A stretch of DNA of 64,000 nt from Pasteurella atlantica (GCF_963693435.1 NZ_OY856306.1:2046001-2110000), one strand, 5' to 3'. Shown: positions 1 through 10,912, counted from the stretch's first letter. Numbers and translations: made by a program. Notes: generated from the letters alone by a model not told the origin.

Positions 1-459
1 TACCATGCCCGCCATTGGAGCAGGGACTTCCATTGATGCTTTATCGCCTTCAACGTTTAAGATTGATTGATCGATTTCAACGCTATCGCCAACTTTAACC
101 ATAATTTCAGTTACGGTTACTTCATCGCCACCGATATCAGGTACGTTTACATCAATTACTGCTGACGATGTTGCCACTGGTGCTGCTGTTTCTGCTTTTG
201 GTTCTTCTGCTGGTGCAGGAGCTGCATCAGCTGATTCCAATACTAACATCGGTGTGCCAGTCGTTACTGCATCGCCTTCTTTTACAAGAATTTCTTTGAT
301 AACACCCGCTTCTGGTGCTGGGACTTCCATTGATGCTTTATCGCCTTCAACGTTAATTACTGATTGATCCACTTCGATGGTATCGCCTACTTTTACCATT
401 ATTTCTGTAACAGTAACTTCATCACCACCAATATCTGGAATTTGAATTTGTTTTGCCAT
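1..459 (-). CDS. aceF: Pyruvate dehydrogenase E2 (dihydrolipoyl acetyltransferase), N-terminal part
   Basis: E2 core of the pyruvate dehydrogenase complex; it transfers the acetyl group from E1 to CoA through swinging lipoyl arms. Only the first 153 codons are in the window and the reading frame runs off the left edge. Two tandem lipoyl domains are visible, each with the lipoylation motif [12 protein letters not shown]; the target lysines are K41 and K140. They are joined by an Ala/Pro/Glu-rich linker (about residues 78-100). The ATG at 457-459 follows a good AAGGAA ribosome site. The gene lies 96 bp downstream of aceE in the same direction, so it is the second gene of the aceEF operon. The two lipoyl modules are almost identical in DNA as well as protein, as is usual for this family. 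Confidence 0.96.
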   Translation of the reverse strand, partial: MAKQIQIPDIGGDEVTVTEIMVKVGDTIEVDQSVINVEGDKASMEVPAPEAGVIKEILVKEGDAVTTGTPMLVLESADAAPAPAEEPKAETAAPVATSSAVIDVNVPDIGGDEVTVTEIMVKVGDSVEIDQSILNVEGDKASMEVPAPMAGMV

Positions 460-479
460 TGTATATTCCTTAAATATTT

Positions 480-533
480 AAGCGGTAAGTTCTTATGTAA
501 AATTTGCAAATTTTATGCTCAATCTTACCGCTT
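480..533. repeat. Inverted pair of DNA uptake signal cores between aceE and aceF
   Basis: AAGCGGTAAG (480-489) and its exact reverse complement (524-533) flank an AT-rich segment containing AAATTTGCAAATTTT. This is a head-to-head pair of Apl-type uptake signal sequences. As RNA it would form a 10-bp stem in the aceE-aceF intercistronic gap. No long U-run follows, so it is more likely an RNA-stabilising or attenuating hairpin than a full terminator. Confidence 0.7.
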
Positions 534-555
534 GGTTTTACTATAATTTTATGAA

Positions 556-3222
556 TTATGCGTAAAATGGATCTGCTTTTTCAGCATTAATACCAAATTT
601 AGCAATTGCCTCTGAAACTACTTTTTTCTCAATACTCCCTTGTTTTGCAAGCTCTGTTAAGGCGGCAATCACAACATAGTGAGCATCAACTTCAAAGTGA
701 TCTCGTAAGTTTTCACGGCTATCTGAACGACCAAAACCATCTGTACCTAATACCGCATAGCTTGATGCTGGAATAAAGGCACGTACCTGTTCAGCAAAGA
801 GTTTCATATAATCTGTTGCGGCTACGGCTGGTGCATTATTCATTACTTGAGCAATGTAAGGTACTTTTGCTTCTGCTTCTGGGTGCAATAAATTCCAGCG
901 AGTTACATCATTACCTTCACGAGCCACCTCTGTAAATGATGGTACACTATATACATCAGAAGAAATACCGTAATCATTTGCAAGAATTTGTGCTGCTTCA
1001 CGTACGTGACGGAAAATCGCACCAGAACCTAATAACTGAACTTTCGCTTTTCCTTTCGTCTGACCTTCTGCTTCAATGGTTTCAAATTTATAGATACCTT
1101 TACGGATACCTTCTTCTGCACCTTGTGGCATTGCTGGTTGATCGTAAGTTTCGTTTAAAGTAGTGATGTAGTAGAACACGTCTTCTTGGTCACCATACAT
1201 ACGACGTAAACCGTCTTGCATAATTACCGCTACTTCATAAACGTAAGCAGGATCATAAGAAACACAGTTAGGGATCGTTAATGATTGAATGTGGCTATGA
1301 CCATCTTCGTGTTGTAAACCTTCACCATTCAGTGTTGTACGACCAGAAGTTCCGCCAATCATAAATCCTCTTGCTCGTTGATCGCCCGCTGCCCACATCA
1401 AATCGCCGACGCGTTGGAAACCAAACATTGAATAATAGATAAAGAATGGGATCATTGGTAAATTATTGGTTGAATATGATGTTGCAGCGGCTAACCAAGA
1501 CGATGTTGCACCTAATTCATTGATACCTTCTTGCAATACTTGACCATCAGCGGCTTCTTTGTAGTAGGCAACTTGTTCACGATCTGATGGAGTATAAAGT
1601 TGTCCTTTAGGATTATAAATACCCACTTGACGGAATAAACCTTCCATACCAAATGTACGTGCTTCATCCGCTAAAATTGGCACGATATTTTTACCAATAC
1701 CTTTATCTTTCAATAAAGTATTTAAAAAACGTACAAATGCCATTGTGGTTGAAATTGGACGTTTCTGTTCTTCTAATAATGGTGCAAATTCTTCTAAAGT
1801 TGGAATATTAAATTCCGTGGTAAATTTAGGTAAACGTGTTGGCACATAACCTTTTAAATTTTGACGTTGTTTGTGCAGATATTCATATTCTGCTGAACCT
1901 TCTTCAAATTTCACATAAGGGTAGTTTTCAATCTCTTCATCTTTAACAGGAAGATCAAAATAATCACGGAATGAACGTAAGCTATGCTCAGACATTTTTT
2001 TAGTTTGGTGTGCGACATTTTTACTTTGTGCTTCTTCAATTTTATAACCTTTAATAGTTTGCACTAATAACACAACTGGCTTACCTACTGTCTGAGCTTT
2101 ATGGTACGCAGCATACATTTTAATAGTATCGTGTCCACCACGAGTTAAACGCCAAATTTCATCATCTGTCATATCAGCAACTAATGCCGCAGTTTCAGGG
2201 TAGCGATTAAAGAAATGCTCACGCACATAAGCACCATCTTTGGATTTGAATGTTAAGTAATCACCATCAACCACTTCCATCATCAGCTGTGCTAATTTTC
2301 CTGACGCATCTTTTTCAAACAATTTATCCCAACGTCTGCTCCACATTACTTTGATGACTTCCCAGCCAGCACCACTGAATAAACCTTCTAATTCTTGAAC
2401 AATTTTACCGTTACCGTTTACGGGACCATCTAAACGTTGTAAGTTACAGTTAACCACAAAAATTAAATTATCTAAATTCTCACGACCAGCAAGGGTTAAT
2501 GCACCTTTTGATTCAATCTCATCCATTTCACCATCGCCAAGATACGCATAGACTTTTTGCTCAGTCGTATCTTTTAAGCCACGGTTATGTAAGTATTTTA
2601 AGAAACGTGCTTGATAAATGGCATTTACAGGACCTAATCCCATAGAAACCGTTGGAAACTGCCAGAATTCTGGTAATAATTTAGGGTGAGGGTATGAAGA
2701 CAAACCTTTACCGCCGACTTCTTGACGGAAGTTATTCATTTGCTCTTCTGTTAAACGACCTTCAACAAACGCACGAGCGTAGATACCTGGTGCTGAGTGA
2801 CCTTGAAAGAACACTAAATCGCCGCCATCTTTGTCATTTCTTGCTCTGAAGAAGTGGTTAAATGCCACTTCATAGATTGTTGTTGCGGCTTGATAAGAAG
2901 AAATATGCCCGCCTAATTCAAGATCTTTTTTACCTGCTTTTAACACCATCATAATCGCATTCCAACGGATTGCACTACTAATACGGCGTTCAAGTTCTAA
3001 GTCCCCTGGATAAGTTGGTTCATCTGCCACATCAATAGTATTGATATAAGGAGTGGTACAACCAGAAGAAACAGCAACACCATTTTCACGTGCTTGCTGA
3101 ATCACTTGTTCAATAATAAATTGAGCACGCTCCGTGCCTTCCGCTTTTACTAATGAATTAACTGCAAGTAACCAATCATTTGTTTCAATTGGATCTACGT
3201 CATTTTTGATATTTTCTGACAT
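556..3222 (-). CDS. aceE: Pyruvate dehydrogenase E1 component (homodimeric type)
   Basis: Thiamine-diphosphate-dependent decarboxylase of the pyruvate dehydrogenase complex; it converts pyruvate to acetyl-CoA with AceF and Lpd. At 888 residues it matches the homodimeric gammaproteobacterial AceE. The ThDP/Mg-binding segment GDGEMDE is followed by VNCNLQRLDGPVNGNGK, both hallmarks of AceE. The ATG at 3220-3222 has an AGGAATAAAG-type ribosome site. It is the first gene of the aceEF operon, with a clear promoter upstream at 3293-3321. No pdhR regulator gene is adjacent in the visible sequence, unlike in E. coli. Confidence 0.98.
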   Translation of the reverse strand: MSENIKNDVDPIETNDWLLAVNSLVKAEGTERAQFIIEQVIQQARENGVAVSSGCTTPYINTIDVADEPTYPGDLELERRISSAIRWNAIMMVLKAGKKDLELGGHISSYQAATTIYEVAFNHFFRARNDKDGGDLVFFQGHSAPGIYARAFVEGRLTEEQMNNFRQEVGGKGLSSYPHPKLLPEFWQFPTVSMGLGPVNAIYQARFLKYLHNRGLKDTTEQKVYAYLGDGEMDEIESKGALTLAGRENLDNLIFVVNCNLQRLDGPVNGNGKIVQELEGLFSGAGWEVIKVMWSRRWDKLFEKDASGKLAQLMMEVVDGDYLTFKSKDGAYVREHFFNRYPETAALVADMTDDEIWRLTRGGHDTIKMYAAYHKAQTVGKPVVLLVQTIKGYKIEEAQSKNVAHQTKKMSEHSLRSFRDYFDLPVKDEEIENYPYVKFEEGSAEYEYLHKQRQNLKGYVPTRLPKFTTEFNIPTLEEFAPLLEEQKRPISTTMAFVRFLNTLLKDKGIGKNIVPILADEARTFGMEGLFRQVGIYNPKGQLYTPSDREQVAYYKEAADGQVLQEGINELGATSSWLAAATSYSTNNLPMIPFFIYYSMFGFQRVGDLMWAAGDQRARGFMIGGTSGRTTLNGEGLQHEDGHSHIQSLTIPNCVSYDPAYVYEVAVIMQDGLRRMYGDQEDVFYYITTLNETYDQPAMPQGAEEGIRKGIYKFETIEAEGQTKGKAKVQLLGSGAIFRHVREAAQILANDYGISSDVYSVPSFTEVAREGNDVTRWNLLHPEAEAKVPYIAQVMNNAPAVAATDYMKLFAEQVRAFIPASSYAVLGTDGFGRSDSRENLRDHFEVDAHYVVIAALTELAKQGSIEKKVVSEAIAKFGINAEKADPFYA

Positions 3223-3253
3223 ACTTTATTCCTATGGGTTTATTAATTACAAC

Positions 3254-3287
3254 CGAATAACATTTTTTTAACAAAACATATTATTCG
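3254..3287. promoter_or_regulatory. Inverted repeat at the expected 5' end of the aceE transcript
   Basis: CGAATAACAT (3254-3263) and ATATTATTCG (3278-3287) are complementary over 10 positions with one G:U pair in RNA, and are separated by 14 nt. The repeat begins at about the predicted transcription start of aceE, so the mRNA could carry a hairpin at its extreme 5' end. Alternatively it is a DNA operator. It does not resemble the E. coli PdhR site. Confidence 0.5.
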
Positions 3288-3292
3288 ACGAA

Positions 3293-3321
3293 ATTTTAGA
3301 CAGACATAAGCATATATTCAA
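3293..3321 (-). promoter_or_regulatory. Sigma-70 promoter of aceE
   Basis: On the minus strand a -35 TTGAAT (3316-3321) is followed after 17 bp by a -10 TAAAAT (3293-3298). The predicted start is near 3286, giving a leader of about 64 nt before the aceE ATG. Confidence 0.6.
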
Positions 3322-3652
3322 TGCTATTTTAATCATATATTTTTATTATCCATCTAGGTTGAATAAGCTATCCGATTGATATTAAACAAATTTTTAAAAT
3401 ATTAAAAAAATGTTTAAATTGTACAGATAAATTTGCAGAACAAGATAACAAAAACAAGCGTATTTGTCCATTGAGCAAGTAAAGATTAATGAATAATTTT
3501 TAATTTTGATTAATTGCAAATATTAAAAAAGAAGTAACCGCTTGTTTTGTTAAATTTTGCGACTTAAATCGAAAAAATTTATTTCTAATCTGATTTTTTA
3601 TTACTCATTTTTTATAGTGATGACTATTTTACAACAAATGAGATTATTCTTT

Positions 3653-4462
3653 ATGTGGCGATTATTCTTCCTATTTATTTTTATACCTAATTTAGTAGCA
3701 CAACCCCTTGATTTAATGTTATTAGAAAAATACCGAAATCAACATATTGAAGGCTGGGTGGTAAGTGAAAAATTAGATGGCATACGAGGTTTTTGGGATG
3801 GTAAACAGCTTCTTAGCCGACAAAACTATCTCCTTTCTGCTCCTGATTATTTTACTAAAGATTTTCCTCCTTTTGCCATTGATGGTGAGCTATTTAGTGA
3901 GCGTAACCAATTTAGTCACATTTCATCTATTGTTCGAGGATCTAATGCAGAGGATTGGAAGGCATTAAAGCTTTATGTCTTTGATGTTCCTAATGTAAGC
4001 GGTCACTTATTTGATCGTTTACGCAAATTAGAAAATTATTTAAAGTTACATCCAACACCTTATATTAAAATTATAAAACAGATCCCCATTAAAAATAAAA
4101 GCCAGCTCAATCAATTTTTTACTGAAGTACAAGGTTTAAAAGGTGAAGGCATCGTTATCCGTAATCCTCAGGCTTCTTATATTAATGGTCGCTCATCACA
4201 AATTTTAAAATTTAAAGCCGTTTATGATGATGAATGTACGGTAACTGCTCATCATCTTGGTAAAGGGAAATATCAAGGAAAAATGGGGTCTGTTAGCTGT
4301 TCAAATAGCTACGGTAAATTTAAAATTGGATCAGGTTTTTCAGATAAAGATCGAACAAATCCACCCGCTATAGGCTCTGTAATCACCTACAAATATCGTG
4401 GATTTACATCAAAAGGTAAACCTCGTTTTGCCACTTTTTGGCGAATTCGACAAGACAAATAA
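3653..4462 (+). CDS. Secreted ATP-dependent DNA ligase
   Basis: Small ATP-dependent DNA ligase of the type found in Haemophilus and other Pasteurellaceae, which joins nicks using an AMP-lysine intermediate. Visible nucleotidyltransferase motifs are SEKLDGIRG (motif I, catalytic lysine), FAIDGELF (motif III), EGIVIRNP (motif IV) and ILKFKA (motif V), followed by an OB-fold-sized C-terminus. The open frame extends upstream to a TTG at 3557, but that start lies inside the uptake signal and has no ribosome site. I prefer the ATG at 3653, which gives the signal peptide MWRLFFLFIFIPNLVA-QP (ATGs at 3617 and 3638 are alternatives). Export to the periplasm suggests a role with incoming or extracellular DNA, which is an inference. 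The gene stands alone and diverges from aceE. Confidence 0.9.
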   Translation: MWRLFFLFIFIPNLVAQPLDLMLLEKYRNQHIEGWVVSEKLDGIRGFWDGKQLLSRQNYLLSAPDYFTKDFPPFAIDGELFSERNQFSHISSIVRGSNAEDWKALKLYVFDVPNVSGHLFDRLRKLENYLKLHPTPYIKIIKQIPIKNKSQLNQFFTEVQGLKGEGIVIRNPQASYINGRSSQILKFKAVYDDECTVTAHHLGKGKYQGKMGSVSCSNSYGKFKIGSGFSDKDRTNPPAIGSVITYKYRGFTSKGKPRFATFWRIRQDK

Positions 4463-4524
4463 GCTTAAAAGCAGTACAATATTGCCTTTGTTTTTAACTT
4501 AATATTAGTTTCTAAGGATTATTT

Positions 4525-4848
4525 ATGGAATTTCCAATTTGCCCAAAATGTAGTAGTGAACATACTTATCACGATTCAATTCAATTTGTTTGTCCCGAAT
4601 GTGCTTATGAATGGACTGGTGAAGAAGTAGAAAATAATGATGAAGACCAGTTAATTGTAAAAGATAGTAATGGTAATCTACTCGCTGATGGTGATGATGT
4701 TATTTTAATCAAAGATTTAAAATTAAAAGGTTCATCACAAGTATTAAAAAAGGGGACAAAATATAAAAAAATTCGTTTAGTGGATGGCGATCACGATGTA
4801 GATTGTGGCAAAATTATGCTGAAATCAGAATTCTTAAAAAAAGCATAG
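4525..4848 (+). CDS. PhnA/YjdM family zinc-ribbon protein
   Basis: Small 107-residue protein of the PhnA (YjdM) family. The N-terminal zinc ribbon has the cysteine pairs C6-x2-C9 and C23-x2-C26, and is followed by an acidic beta-rich domain ([29 protein letters not shown]) typical of the family. The name PhnA is historical; a role in phosphonate breakdown is not supported for this family and the cellular role is unclear. The start follows an AAGGA ribosome site, and a bidirectional terminator (4863-4898) follows the stop. Confidence 0.9.
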   Translation: MEFPICPKCSSEHTYHDSIQFVCPECAYEWTGEEVENNDEDQLIVKDSNGNLLADGDDVILIKDLKLKGSSQVLKKGTKYKKIRLVDGDHDVDCGKIMLKSEFLKKA

Positions 4849-4862
4849 TTTAGGTTGAGCAA

Positions 4863-4898
4863 TAAAAAAACCTACGATCAAAATCGTAGGTTTTTTAT
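4863..4898. terminator. Bidirectional terminator between the PhnA-family gene and purA
   Basis: Stem CCTACGAT (4871-4878) / ATCGTAGG (4883-4890) with loop CAAA, flanked by an A-run on the left and a T-run on the right. It can end transcripts from both convergent genes. Confidence 0.9.
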
Positions 4899-4911
4899 TG
4901 TCTATTTTTAA

Positions 4912-6225
<1,314 letters not shown>

Positions 6226-6286
6226 TTAATTTATTCTATTGGTTTTATTTACCATAAATTTTTAATTACATAAAAAATGACAATAA

Positions 6287-6316
6287 AAAACCCAATGCTA
6301 TTTTCATTGGGTTTTA
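6287..6316. terminator. Terminator after hflC
   Basis: Stem AAAACCCAATG / CATTGGGTTTT (6287-6297 and 6305-6315) with a 7-nt loop. It lies between the hflC stop and the purA start. The A/T-rich stem base gives a U-run in the hflC (minus) direction. Confidence 0.8.
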
Positions 6317-6323
6317 AATACTT

Positions 6324-7211
6324 TTACTCTGTAGGTAGTTGCATAAAACGGAAAAATTCGCTATTTGGTTTAATTAGCATCATATTATTTTTCCCTTCTC
6401 CAAAACTATTTTCATACGCTTTTAGACTGCGAACAAAACTATAAAATGCTGGATCTTGTCCAAAAGCATTCGCATAAATTTTTGCAGCTTTTGCATCCCC
6501 TTCCCCTTTTAATTCTGCCGCTTTCTTATTTGCATTAGCTAAAATTAAGGTTACTTTTTTATCTACATTCGCACGAATAAACTCTGCTTTTTCTTGCCCT
6601 TGTGAACGATGTTCTTTTGCTACTGCATTACGTTCTGCACGCATACGCTGATAAATAGAAGAAGACACTTCATTTGGTAGATTAATTTGTTTTACTCGTA
6701 CATCAATTACAGCAATTCCTAGTTTTTCAGCACTATCACTACCGATATTTAATGCTTTTTGAGCATCAACCATTAATTCTCCTCGAGAGCCAGAAACAAT
6801 ATCTTTAATGGTACGAGAACCAATTTCAGAACGTAAGCGGTCATTTACTTTACGTTTTAATAAGCTCGCTGCTTTATGATAATCGCCACCAGTAGCCATA
6901 TAAAATTGTCCAAAATCACTAATTCGCCACTTAACATAAGAATCAACTAACAAGTCTTTTTTCTCAACAGTAACAAAACGATCTTCTGCACCATCTAAAG
7001 TTAAAATTCGAGCATCAAGCACTTTTAAGTGATCAAAGAAAGGGACTTTAAAATGTAAACCTGGTGTATAAACGACGACTTTATTGTCTGCATCACGGTG
7101 TACTTTATTAAAGCGTAACATTATGCCGCGTTGACCTTCTTGAACCACAATAAGAGATTGGAAAAGAGCAAAGACAATAACAGCAATGATTGGTAATAAT
7201 AATTTACGCAT
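6324..7211 (-). CDS. hflC: HflC, SPFH-family modulator of FtsH protease
   Basis: Inner-membrane protein with its bulk in the periplasm. With HflK it forms the large cage that encloses the FtsH protease and restricts its access to membrane substrates. The N-terminal membrane anchor spans residues 3-22 and is followed by an SPFH/band-7 domain (VQEGQRGIMLRFNKV onward) and a long Ala/Lys/Glu-rich helix. At 295 residues it is family-sized. Its ATG overlaps the hflK stop by one base, indicating translational coupling. Confidence 0.96.
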   Translation of the reverse strand: MRKLLLPIIAVIVFALFQSLIVVQEGQRGIMLRFNKVHRDADNKVVVYTPGLHFKVPFFDHLKVLDARILTLDGAEDRFVTVEKKDLLVDSYVKWRISDFGQFYMATGGDYHKAASLLKRKVNDRLRSEIGSRTIKDIVSGSRGELMVDAQKALNIGSDSAEKLGIAVIDVRVKQINLPNEVSSSIYQRMRAERNAVAKEHRSQGQEKAEFIRANVDKKVTLILANANKKAAELKGEGDAKAAKIYANAFGQDPAFYSFVRSLKAYENSFGEGKNNMMLIKPNSEFFRFMQLPTE

Positions 7212-8419
7212 TATTCAAATCTCCCTTTACGACTAGACTCTTCTCTGACTTCATCAGCACTATAAGGTACTGTTGCCACTTTAGATTCTACCATTTTTGT
7301 ATTTTTTGGTAATAATGTGACCGCTTGTTGAGTTTGAGATTCTGTTATTTCTGGTAATGATGATTTATTCATCAATTTATCTATTGGTAATACCATCAAA
7401 TTATTTGATTTCACATCATCCATCATTAGTTTAGGCGTATTTTTCATTACCTTTTCCATTGTTTCAAGGTATAAACGTTCTTTCATTATCTGTGGTGCCA
7501 ATTTATATTCAGATAAAAGCTGAGTAAAACGAGAGGTTTCCCCTTTTGCATTCAAGACAACTTTTTCTTTATAACCACTTGCTTGTTCTAAAATACGTTG
7601 AGCATTACCACGTGCGATTGGCTCTTGACCTCGAGCATAGGCTTCAGCTTCACGAATTAAACGTTGTTCATCTTCCTGTGCTTTAATTGCGTCATCAAAA
7701 GCATCCTTCACTTCTTCTGGAGGACGAGCATATTGGAAGTTTACATCCGTTACTAATAATCCCATATCGTAAGTTTTGATAATTTCACGTAATTCTTTCC
7801 ACGTTTTTTCACGTACAACTGCACGTCCAGTGGTTAAAATATCATCCATTGTCATATGACCAATAACATAACGTAATGCACTATCTGTTGCTTGCTTTAA
7901 ACTATCATCAGGATTGACTACACTAAATAAATATTTAGCAGGATCATCAATACGGTATTGCACTGTCATTTCAACTGAAACCATATTTTCATCTTGTGTT
8001 AACATTGAACCACGAGTATTTAATTCAGACACTCGTTCAATATTAATTGGAATAACTTTATCAATAAACGTTGGCTTCCAGTTAAGACCAGGCATAACAA
8101 TATCATTTACTTTACCAAAACGAGTAACAACGCCACGTTCAGCTTCTTTAATTGTGTAAAATCCAGATCCTGCCCAAACTAAAATACCTAAACCTAACAC
8201 AAAAGGAAGTAATTTTGTTAACTGAGGCACTGGATTATTTTGGTTATTATTCCCTTCGCCTTTAAAGTTCCCTAGTTTTTTTAATAAATTATTAAATGCC
8301 TCTTCCAGATCGGGCGGTTGCTGATCATTTTTGGGTTTTTGAGGTTCTTGTTGATTTTCAGGCTTTTTGTCACCTGGTTTTCCCCAAGGATCTTGATTAC
8401 CTGATTCATTCCACGACAT
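7211..8419 (-). CDS. hflK: HflK, SPFH-family modulator of FtsH protease
   Basis: Partner of HflC. The frame is open upstream to 8524, but the ATG at 8417-8419 follows GGAGA and gives the canonical start MSWNESGNQDPWGKP, so I use it (402 residues). A Gly/Asn/Gln-rich cytoplasmic N-terminus (residues 1-65) precedes one membrane span (about 70-90, PFVLGLGILVWAGSGF). The SPFH domain and a long helix with EAxAYARGQE follow. A perfect uptake signal in reverse orientation (7317-7328) lies inside the coding region near the 3' end. Confidence 0.96.
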   Translation of the reverse strand: MSWNESGNQDPWGKPGDKKPENQQEPQKPKNDQQPPDLEEAFNNLLKKLGNFKGEGNNNQNNPVPQLTKLLPFVLGLGILVWAGSGFYTIKEAERGVVTRFGKVNDIVMPGLNWKPTFIDKVIPINIERVSELNTRGSMLTQDENMVSVEMTVQYRIDDPAKYLFSVVNPDDSLKQATDSALRYVIGHMTMDDILTTGRAVVREKTWKELREIIKTYDMGLLVTDVNFQYARPPEEVKDAFDDAIKAQEDEQRLIREAEAYARGQEPIARGNAQRILEQASGYKEKVVLNAKGETSRFTQLLSEYKLAPQIMKERLYLETMEKVMKNTPKLMMDDVKSNNLMVLPIDKLMNKSSLPEITESQTQQAVTLLPKNTKMVESKVATVPYSADEVREESSRKGRFE

Positions 8420-8703
8420 AAGTTTCTCCGTTGAAATATTACTTGCTACAAACGATTGATTGTACCTATTTAATTTTGTTTTGGCTAGAGGGTAAAACAT
8501 ATAAAAAATGAATATTACAAACACTAACCTTAGATGACTAAAAAAGCATTAAACAAACGCACTAAACACATCACTAAATAACCATTTTCAAGAAAATATA
8601 TTTATACTAAAAAAATAGTCTCAACTCAAATGAGAGGGTTATTCATATTCTAACTACTACTATTTTATTTTTGCAAAAAGTTGCTATTATCTTACCGCTT
8701 TGT

Positions 8704-9612
8704 TTAAGCTAATCCAATAAATAAAGGCAGTAATATAGGTACTAATATATTAATAATAAATCCAAAACTGATAGCAATTGGTACCACTTGCATTCCACCT
8801 GTTTTTTGAATAATGGGTAAACTGACATCAAGTGAAGTGGCACCACCTAATCCCACTGCAGTTGAAGGAAAACGTTGCATAAAAAATGGGATAGTCAATA
8901 AACAAATAAGTTCACGAGAAAGATCGTTAAAAAAAGCAGTTGAACCCGCTACGGTTCCCCAAGCATCACCAATCAATACACTTGAAAGAGAATACCAACC
9001 TAAACCTGATGCAAAAGTTAATCCTTGCACTAATGAAAAATTGCAAAAAACACTAATGATCATACCGCTTATCATTGTACTAACTAACATTACGATAGAA
9101 AGTTGAATACCCCTTTTATTAAGAAAAACATCTCGTAACGGAATACCACTATTTCTTAATTGAACACCTACACAAAAAATCATTATCACAAGAGGATAAA
9201 CACTTAAATGAGATGAGAGTAACACGGTATCTTTAGTTAGAAAACCAACTAAGCCACCGATAAATACTGTTGAACATAACAATGTAGATTCTAATAATAA
9301 TTTTGAACGAGATAGCATTACTTCATTACTTTGTGTTTCTAAACGAAAAGGAATAAGTAAATCGAATAGCAGTAAACAAATTATATTACACAACTGAATG
9401 ATTATCGCCATCAGAAATGCGGTATAACCAATAGTAGGCAATACCGTTCCAAGATCATTGAGTTGCCCTAACGAGGCTCCCATTAAAAAAAGAATAAGAT
9501 AAAGGCAAGAGGTTGAAAGACGGTTTATTCGATTTAACCACTCTTTTTGATTAATTAGAATCAAATAGCCTACAAAAAGTGGCACAAACACAATTAATAA
9601 ACCAGATAACAT
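8704..9612 (-). CDS. LysO family (YbjE-like) membrane transporter
   Basis: Polytopic membrane protein of 302 residues resembling LysO/YbjE, the E. coli lysine exporter. About eight hydrophobic segments are visible. The C-terminal half has the family-like segments FASGLGWYSLSSVLI and VGLGGATSLDVSLPII. The first half, LFLMGASLGQL, corresponds to the short duplicated N-terminal unit of the family. Substrate specificity is inferred from the family only. It is 10 bp downstream of pepB in the same direction, so the two may be cotranscribed. Use of a peptidase product as export substrate would fit but is speculative. Confidence 0.8.
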   Translation of the reverse strand: MLSGLLIVFVPLFVGYLILINQKEWLNRINRLSTSCLYLILFLMGASLGQLNDLGTVLPTIGYTAFLMAIIIQLCNIICLLLFDLLIPFRLETQSNEVMLSRSKLLLESTLLCSTVFIGGLVGFLTKDTVLLSSHLSVYPLVIMIFCVGVQLRNSGIPLRDVFLNKRGIQLSIVMLVSTMISGMIISVFCNFSLVQGLTFASGLGWYSLSSVLIGDAWGTVAGSTAFFNDLSRELICLLTIPFFMQRFPSTAVGLGGATSLDVSLPIIQKTGGMQVVPIAISFGFIINILVPILLPLFIGLA

Positions 9613-9622
9613 TTATCATTCC

Positions 9623-10900
9623 TTATAATTTTAACAATAAATTGGCTAATGTTTTGACACCAATTCCTGTTGCTCCAGTTGCCCATAATTCATTTGGTGA
9701 TTTACGGAAAGTCGCTGAACAATCAATATGTAGCCAATTTTGTGCATAGTTTTTTACAAAATAAGACAAAAATGCCGTTGCCGTACTTGCACCAGCACCA
9801 ACACCAGCAGGCAAAGAGCCCACGTTTGCAATATCAGCAAAAGAAGAAGCGGTTTGATTACGATGAAATTCTTCAAAAGGTAATCGCCAAAATTTTTCAT
9901 TTTCTGCTTTAGCTGAAGTAAGCAATTGCTCAATTAACTGATCATCAATAGAAAGGATACTATGATAATCATTGCCAACCGCCATTTTTGCTGCACCCGT
10001 TAAAGTCGCACAATCAATAATATAGTTAGGGTTTTGTTTATCCGCTTCAATTAGACCATCCGCTAAAACTAAACGCCCTTCAGCATCTGTATTTAATACT
10101 TCAACAGATACCCCATTGCTATAATGGATAATATCACCCAGTTTCATTGCTTGACCACTGATTGAGTTTTCAGCACAACATAAATAGAGTTTTACACGTT
10201 GTTTTAAACCTCGAGCAATAGCTAATCCTAATGCACCCGTTAATAACGCAGCACCTCCCATATCAGTACGCATTGTTTCCATCGAGTTACTTGGCTTTAA
10301 GCTATAGCCACCAGTATCAAAAGTAATCCCTTTGCCGACTAAACAAGCTAAAACAGGTGCATTTTCATCATTAGTTGGATTGTAATCTAACTGCAGCATT
10401 GCGGGTGAATTAACGGCACCTTTACCCACAGCCCAAATGCCCTGATAATTTTGCTCTTTTAACGCTTCGCCACTAATTACTTTCACAGAAATTGAATTTT
10501 CTGCAAATTCTTCGATAAATGTAACCGCTTTATGAACCAATACTTCAGGTGTTACTACATCAGAAGGAGCATTAATCAATTCTTTAGTAAACTGTGTGCA
10601 TCGAATACGAGCGTCTAGTTCAGATTGCTCTTGTTTTGTTAATTTGGGGAAATTAATTTTTCCACAATTTTTTACACTGACAAAACCTTGTTGAAATGCC
10701 CAGCATTCTTCCAACATCCACGCATTACCAATTAAAGAAACGGTTGTAATACCTTGATTTTTAATCTTTCTTGCTGCTTGTTGAATACTATTTAACGCAT
10801 TGTCTCTTAAATGAATAATAATACCTTCATCATTAAATGAAATTAAGGCATTGTTACCCCATTGCTCTGGAGCAGGTTGTGTTGATAAATAAATTTTCAT
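9623..10900 (-). CDS. pepB: Peptidase B (M17 leucyl aminopeptidase family)
   Basis: Cytoplasmic metalloaminopeptidase that removes N-terminal residues from peptides. The catalytic-domain signature [14 protein letters not shown] is present, preceded by the metal/lysine segment [17 protein letters not shown]. At 425 residues it fits PepB better than the longer PepA. The ATG has an AAAGGACA ribosome site. It lies 12 bp downstream of sppA, so sppA-pepB-lysO-like may form one operon, with the signal peptide peptidase and the aminopeptidase acting on successive peptide products. Confidence 0.93.
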   Translation of the reverse strand: MKIYLSTQPAPEQWGNNALISFNDEGIIIHLRDNALNSIQQAARKIKNQGITTVSLIGNAWMLEECWAFQQGFVSVKNCGKINFPKLTKQEQSELDARIRCTQFTKELINAPSDVVTPEVLVHKAVTFIEEFAENSISVKVISGEALKEQNYQGIWAVGKGAVNSPAMLQLDYNPTNDENAPVLACLVGKGITFDTGGYSLKPSNSMETMRTDMGGAALLTGALGLAIARGLKQRVKLYLCCAENSISGQAMKLGDIIHYSNGVSVEVLNTDAEGRLVLADGLIEADKQNPNYIIDCATLTGAAKMAVGNDYHSILSIDDQLIEQLLTSAKAENEKFWRLPFEEFHRNQTASSFADIANVGSLPAGVGAGASTATAFLSYFVKNYAQNWLHIDCSATFRKSPNELWATGATGIGVKTLANLLLKL

Positions 10901-10912
10901 TATGTGTCCTTT

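Larger units (their letters stand above)
3223..3652. other. Intergenic region between aceE and the DNA ligase gene
   Basis: This 430-bp AT-rich gap separates the divergent aceE and ligase genes. It holds the aceE promoter and inverted repeat (listed separately). A reverse-oriented uptake signal (ACAAGCGGTTAC on the minus strand, 3534-3545) with its TTTTGC tail lies close to the ligase side. I see no RNA gene and no credible reading frame in the rest. Confidence 0.6.

Noticed and set aside
3223-3330. PdhR operator upstream of aceE
   Set aside because: No sequence close to the AATTGGTnnnACCAATT consensus is visible; the only dyad present is unrelated.
3557-3652. Upstream start (TTG at 3557) for the DNA ligase
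   Set aside because: It lies in the uptake signal region without a ribosome site and would put an extra hydrophobic stretch before the real signal peptide.
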